Under the pieces are notes generated by a model that saw nothing but the letters and a program-made list of their open reading frames with translations, was not told where the DNA came from and did not search any database. Below are positions 34,600 through 37,986 of a stretch of DNA of 37,986 bases, piece after piece. Each line of letters starts with the position of its first letter. Within the stretch, counting starts at the first letter, position 1. Source of the DNA: Candidatus Roizmanbacteria bacterium RIFCSPHIGHO2_02_FULL_40_13b (GTDB lineage Bacteria; Patescibacteriota; Microgenomatia; UBA1406; HO2-37-13b). The stretch spans positions 1 through 37,986 of the forward strand of contig MFZQ01000025.1 of NCBI GenBank assembly GCA_001789445.1, read 5' to 3'. Made by a program: the position numbers and the translations under genes.

Positions 34600-34616
34600 C
34601 CCAAATAAACACTGAT

Positions 34617-35318
34617 ATGATTGAATATAGAAATTCTCGAAGCAAAAAACAACGGCAAAATATAATTTTACTTTCAATTTTTGCAGTATTATTAATAATT
34701 TTTTTATTTACCTTTGGATTTAATCTACTTATAAATACAACACTTTTCATTGCGAATCTAACCAATAATTCCAACAAGTCGCAAGTAAACAAAAATGATG
34801 AATTTGTACTCGCTCCCGAATTGTTCTCACTTTCCGATGCTACTAGTTCTGCACAATTAGTTATAAATGGTACAGCCCAAAAAAATTCAAAACTTTCATT
34901 TTATGTTAATGGGCAAAAACAAAAAGAAATTATTATCGATGCGGACACATTTGAAGATGAGCTTACGCTTCAAAAAGGACAAAATGAAATTTACGTGCAA
35001 ATGGACATAGCCAAAGATACCATATCGAAAAAATCAGATACCTATCACATCGTGTACCTTGATCAAAAACCAAGACTAGAACTCGCATTCCCATCGGACG
35101 GGTTTAGAACAAATAAAAGCGATATAACAGTTTCTGGCAGTACAGATTCAGGAGTAAGTATTCGAGTAAATGGGTCTCCCGTCACATTGTCTTCTGATTC
35201 TAAATTTAATCAGACGTTACAGCTTTCAGATGGAGAAAATAAAATAGTAATAACTGCAACAGATCAGGCAGGAAACACGGAAACTAAAGAGTTAACGATC
35301 ACCCTCGAACGCGATTAA
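34617..35318 (+). CDS. Membrane-anchored protein with Ig-like domains
   Basis: A 233-residue protein with a short basic N-terminus, one transmembrane helix at about residues 14-41 and two beta-sandwich domains outside. The first (about 65-145) has INGTAQKNSKLSFYVNGQKQKEI and QKGQNEIYVQ. The second (about 150-231) has SGSTDSGVSIRVNG and LSDGENKIVITATDQAGNTETKELTI, the pattern of glucodextranase-B/bacterial Ig-like repeats. It is probably a surface or adhesion protein. The frame extends into tRNA-Thr (ATG at 34590), but the ATG at 34617 after the tRNA is the sensible start. Its last 27 nt overlap the 3' end of the convergent gene. Confidence 0.8.
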   Translation: MIEYRNSRSKKQRQNIILLSIFAVLLIIFLFTFGFNLLINTTLFIANLTNNSNKSQVNKNDEFVLAPELFSLSDATSSAQLVINGTAQKNSKLSFYVNGQKQKEIIIDADTFEDELTLQKGQNEIYVQMDIAKDTISKKSDTYHIVYLDQKPRLELAFPSDGFRTNKSDITVSGSTDSGVSIRVNGSPVTLSSDSKFNQTLQLSDGENKIVITATDQAGNTETKELTITLERD

Positions 35319-36443
35319 AACCAAGAAAATTACTAGAACAAAGTTTGAAAGAAATACATTGTCAAAAAGTGAAGTGCTGGCAACTATTACTATAAATACT
35401 TTTTCCAGGATTGTTCCTTTTCTATAAATCGAATGTAGTAAATACATAAAAGCAAGAAGTCCAAAAACACCAGCTGTCGCAAAAATTGTCACAAAACTCG
35501 AAGAAAATGCTCCTCCCCCGTGACTTGCGGGTTCCTTAAACTCTCGGAGATGATTATATCCTATTCCGAGAACTGGATGTTTTATCGCAAGAGCAATTCC
35601 TCTTTTCACATCCTCAATCCGCGAACCGATAGAATATGTTCGTTCAAGCCGCACACTTTCCCCACTCGGCCGTGGAAGCATTGGCAGTAATAAAAAAAAT
35701 AACAATAAAACAACGTATATCAATTTTCTCACTTCGATTATTCGAATAATCGAATAAATACATCCTAGTACAAATCCAATATACGTGATTCGAGAATAGG
35801 TGAGGAGAATAAGGATGAAGAGAGATAGAGTAGTGGAGTAGTGGAGAAGTCGAGATTGAGAGGTGGAGAGATGGACCTGCCTGCCGGCAGGCAGGGAGCT
35901 GGAGGTTTTAAGAAAATTCCAGAAAAAAAGGAGAGTAAGTGTTACACCTAGCGGAGTTACGTCAAAATATGTTCCAAAAACACGAAACTCATGCGGGTCC
36001 CAGCCAAAATTGATAAGCGGTAAAAGGCTTGGAAAAAGAATATATTGTATTGTTGAAAGAACTATTGTTAGAAGTGTAAAAAAGATGAGACCAGAGTACA
36101 TATCCTCTTTAGGTATTTTTCGTAGTGAATAGAAGAATATAAAGTACAGGACAAGACGAACTAAATAGAGAAAAGCTACTAGGTTACTCTGTAATGAATG
36201 GAAAGGTAAAGAAATGAGAAGACTAACTCCTAAAGTTCCCAAAAAAAGCGATAGGGGAATGTTCTTTTTGATAAAAGTCAAAACTGTAAATTTCTGAAGT
36301 CTTATGTTTTTTGAGGCTAAAAAAATGATAAAAAACATGACAATTTCATGAATATAGAACGCTTGAGATCCTGAAAAGGGGATTCGTTGCAATTGGCCCA
36401 GGGAAAGAAAAAAGAAAAATAAATATAAAAGTCTACTTATCAT
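35292..36443 (-). CDS. O-antigen ligase-like membrane protein
   Basis: A 383-residue polytopic protein with about ten transmembrane helices. The large loop before the last helices has the Wzy/WaaL-type segment SIGSRIEDVKRGIALAIKHPVLGIGYNHLREF, and ends in FSSSFVTIFATAGVFGLLAFMYLL. Such proteins ligate or polymerise surface polysaccharides, but ligase and polymerase cannot be told apart by sequence. Residues about 181-202 (SSSLPAGRQVHLSTSQSRLLHYST) fall in a loop and are encoded by the 20-bp palindrome plus a GTGGAG-rich run, an in-frame insertion. It overlaps the glycosyltransferase upstream by 4 nt. Confidence 0.85.
   Translation of the reverse strand: MISRLLYLFFFFLSLGQLQRIPFSGSQAFYIHEIVMFFIIFLASKNIRLQKFTVLTFIKKNIPLSLFLGTLGVSLLISLPFHSLQSNLVAFLYLVRLVLYFIFFYSLRKIPKEDMYSGLIFFTLLTIVLSTIQYILFPSLLPLINFGWDPHEFRVFGTYFDVTPLGVTLTLLFFWNFLKTSSSLPAGRQVHLSTSQSRLLHYSTTLSLFILILLTYSRITYIGFVLGCIYSIIRIIEVRKLIYVVLLLFFLLLPMLPRPSGESVRLERTYSIGSRIEDVKRGIALAIKHPVLGIGYNHLREFKEPASHGGGAFSSSFVTIFATAGVFGLLAFMYLLHSIYRKGTILEKVFIVIVASTSLFDNVFLSNFVLVIFLVLIAFEGDR
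35836..35900. repeat. In-frame palindrome and GTGGAG-rich run, palindrome copy 2
   Basis: TAGTGGAGAAGTCGAG-type units (from about 35836) lead into CCTGCCTGCCGGCAGGCAGG at 35876-35895, identical to the copy at 34488-34507. It is read in frame as LPAGRQ. Confidence 0.75.
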
Positions 36444-37201
36444 GCAGATTGTTTTAAAAACAACTTACTTCGCACTAAAAAAGAATGAAAACTCATCATG
36501 AAGCTGTACACAAATCCCGCGGGGCCATCCAAAAATCCTAATTTGATACCATAGGTGTACCAGAACTTACCAAATGGGTAGAGAACAATCTGAAATACAT
36601 TCGTTCGTGTTCCCTGTTTGTGAAGCTCAAGAGCTCGAATTGTTGAATATTTATTAATTGACTTCAAAAACTCTGCAATGCTTTGGTGTGGATAGTGATT
36701 AATAAATCCATTCAAATGTCCAGTCTCCCCTGTTGACTTAAATTGTTCATGCACCGCCCCTACCCACTTCCCACTCCCCTTTTTTACCAATCGAATAATT
36801 CCAGTTGTTCGAGCGCTGTGAGTTTCTCCATATTTGAGTTCTTTACCCCAAAAAAAATCTCTACGTTTCATATAATACGCAATAATCTTGTCATTATGGA
36901 TTCCCGCCTTCGCGGGAATGACATCCTTGTCATTCTGGAGCGTAGCGATAGAATCTGGAGATCCTATCCCTGCGGCCTTCAGCCTCCGGTCCAGGATGAC
37001 AGATAGCTCATTTGATAGTTCTTCATCACTATCAATAAAAAGTACCCAATCATTTTTAGCTTTCTTCATCCCTTCATTTCGAGCAGAAGAAAAGTCATCG
37101 TCAACTGGAATTGTTAGGATTTCATCGCAAAAAGAAAGTGAATCACGTAGTTTTTTTGTAAATGAATCCTCACTTGAAGAAAGTATGACAGTGGTAATCA
37201 T
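36440..37201 (-). CDS. Family 2 glycosyltransferase (WaaE-like)
   Basis: A 253-residue GT-A enzyme. VILSSSEDSFTKKL starts the Rossmann-like fold, SARNEGMKKAKNDWVLFIDSDEEL holds the nucleotide-metal site (D57, D59), and the second half (WVGAVHEQF, INHYPHQSIAEFLKSINKYS) matches lipopolysaccharide/polysaccharide glycosyltransferases of the WaaE type. A hydrophobic C-terminal helix may sit on the membrane. Residues about 68-105 (from VILDRR to GIHNDK) are translated from a dispersed repeat (36899-37003) inserted just after the DxD site, a striking insertion for a catalytic domain. The frame opens to a TTG at 37219, but the ATG at 37201 is preferred. It is transcribed with the O-antigen ligase-like gene. 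Confidence 0.88.
   Translation of the reverse strand: MITTVILSSSEDSFTKKLRDSLSFCDEILTIPVDDDFSSARNEGMKKAKNDWVLFIDSDEELSNELSVILDRRLKAAGIGSPDSIATLQNDKDVIPAKAGIHNDKIIAYYMKRRDFFWGKELKYGETHSARTTGIIRLVKKGSGKWVGAVHEQFKSTGETGHLNGFINHYPHQSIAEFLKSINKYSTIRALELHKQGTRTNVFQIVLYPFGKFWYTYGIKLGFLDGPAGFVYSFMMSFHSFLVRSKLFLKQSA
36899..37003. repeat. Composite repeat inside the glycosyltransferase gene
   Basis: GATTCCCGCCTTCGCGGGAA plus TGACA (36899-36923), a GTCATTCTGGAGCGTAGCGA part and GATCCTATCCCT...CCTCCGGTCCAGGATGACA (about 36960-37001). The first and last parts match the intergenic element at 16798-16908, with only a few changes. The whole stays in frame. Confidence 0.75.
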
Positions 37202-37221
37202 TAACTTATTGTACAGCAAAT

Positions 37222-37827
37222 TTAGATTCCTGTGAAGAAGCTCACGCGAGCTTTACCTTTTTGTAGCTGGTACCAAGCTAGAAATGCTTGGCGAAGTTTA
37301 GTTCGATAAATAGTATCACGTATTGCAAGTAGTTGACTTTGGTAGATTGCCCCCCTCCCTTTTTTAACACGATTTATTGTAAAGTACTCATTTATTTCCT
37401 CATCAGTCACTTTTATAGTACTTTTTAGCATTTTTTCAATAGACATTTGAATTCGTAGTTCTTTTTCAAATTGTGCTTTTGTTTGACGATTGGCAATTAG
37501 AATTGATTCGAACGTTGTTTTTTTTTGAAGTAACTGTTTTTTTATATCTGCGATTTTTATTGCAAGTTCCTTATCAGTTACTTCAATTTTTTTTCCTGCA
37601 AGAGATTGTTCAATAAGTTTTTCACTCACCAGTGTTTCAAGTACTTGTTGCCCGCTTGTAAGAGCAAGTCGGTGAACAAATTCTCCACTAGAAATATATT
37701 GGTTATTTACTCGAGCAATTGGAATGAAGCTTTTGAATTTAAAACCAATAATAAACGTTATAAGCCCGTACAGAATAAGATATACCGCAGTCTTTTGCCT
37801 TTGTGTAAGCTCTCTCCAGTTTTTCAT
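37222..37827 (-). CDS. SurA-N-like membrane-anchored protein without PPIase domain
   Basis: A 201-residue protein with one N-terminal transmembrane helix (about 16-35). It is followed by a helical domain that resembles the SurA/PrsA chaperone N-terminus: FVHRLALTSGQQVLETLVSEKLIEQSLAGKKIEVTDKELAIKIADIKKQL, then QTKAQFEKELRIQMSIEKML and TDEEINEYF. The parvulin PPIase domain is missing. It probably helps fold exported proteins. The ATG at 37827 has TGCTATAAT 6 nt upstream, so the mRNA should start at the ATG. Confidence 0.75.
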   Translation of the reverse strand: MKNWRELTQRQKTAVYLILYGLITFIIGFKFKSFIPIARVNNQYISSGEFVHRLALTSGQQVLETLVSEKLIEQSLAGKKIEVTDKELAIKIADIKKQLLQKKTTFESILIANRQTKAQFEKELRIQMSIEKMLKSTIKVTDEEINEYFTINRVKKGRGAIYQSQLLAIRDTIYRTKLRQAFLAWYQLQKGKARVSFFTGI

Positions 37828-37833
37828 GGAGAT

Positions 37834-37842
37834 ATTATAGCA
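37834..37842 (-). promoter_or_regulatory. Extended -10 box of the SurA-N-like gene
   Basis: TGCTATAAT on the minus strand, with 6 nt between the box and the ATG at 37827. The start site would fall on the A of the ATG. Beyond it, 37843-37986 holds no gene I can support. Confidence 0.55.
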
Positions 37843-37986
37843 TATTATTTAAAAAGAAAAGAATAGCTTTTTTTCTCTTTATTTTGTCCCAGTAATGCGT
37901 CTGAAAATCCTGATCTAGTCTTATTTCTTTCCATTATAAATGATCCCAGTTGACTTACATTTTTTGTTTTGAAATACTGAAATTAT

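Noticed and set aside
34590-34616. An upstream ATG for the Ig-like protein inside tRNA-Thr.
   Set aside because: It would make the protein start within the T arm of the tRNA. The ATG at 34617 gives a normal basic N-terminus before the membrane helix.
37845-37934. A 29-codon frame on the minus strand upstream of the SurA-N-like gene.
   Set aside because: There is no ribosome binding site or similarity, and its 3' end abuts the promoter of the next gene.

Overview
The window is an AT-rich stretch of bacterial chromosome whose gene content and style fit a Candidate Phyla Radiation (Patescibacteria) genome, most likely Microgenomates. The reasons are the small, tightly packed genes, a GIY-YIG mini-nuclease, a lone tRNA-Ala/23S unit without 16S or 5S beside it, and many short GC-rich palindromes that sit between genes, inside reading frames and inside the 23S gene. 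TGA is used as a stop (the ATGA junctions atpA/atpG and atpH/atpA), so this is not a TGA-recoding lineage. The lineage call is inference; no database was used.

Layout. 1-2430: a truncated unknown gene, a membrane-anchored unknown protein and a bifunctional phosphoglucose/phosphomannose isomerase. 2488-5983: phosphohexomutase, DNA polymerase III delta-like protein and an adenylate kinase-like protein, each with its own promoter. 6028-6894: a lone winged-helix regulator, then tRNA-Glu and a GIY-YIG gene bracketed by copies of the tRNA-Glu 5' end. 6963-9990: pyrG, rplS, a YraN-type gene and an MscS-like membrane protein in one unit. 10044-12089: topA. 12160-15396: 23S rRNA preceded by tRNA-Ala, with a strong promoter upstream. 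15680-16279: unknown gene. 16358-29178: gatC-gatA-gatB-dnaE followed by a complete nine-gene F-type ATP synthase cluster, all on one strand with mostly tiny gaps. 29234-31380: nth, htpX and lemA. 31486-34599: tRNA-Asp, tRNA-Gly and tRNA-Thr, with an unknown gene, a LysM protein and an NRAMP-like transporter between them. 34617-37827: cell-surface genes (anchored Ig-like protein, O-antigen ligase-like protein, GT2 glycosyltransferase, SurA-N-like protein).

The genes cover sugar-phosphate interconversion for polysaccharide precursors, nucleotide supply (CTP synthase, NMP kinase), replication and topology (dnaE, delta, topA, nth), misacylated-tRNA amidation (GatCAB), ATP synthesis and envelope assembly. 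Three themes deserve a second look. First, three tRNA genes (Glu, Asp, Thr), and perhaps a fourth (Gly), lie beside partial tRNA copies interrupted by GC-rich inserts; at tRNA-Glu the duplicated segment brackets a GIY-YIG gene. Second, similar palindromic sequences have entered gatA, gatB, a glycosyltransferase, an O-antigen ligase and several 23S helices. Third, many genes have a -10 box only 6-12 nt before the start codon, which implies leaderless or nearly leaderless mRNAs.
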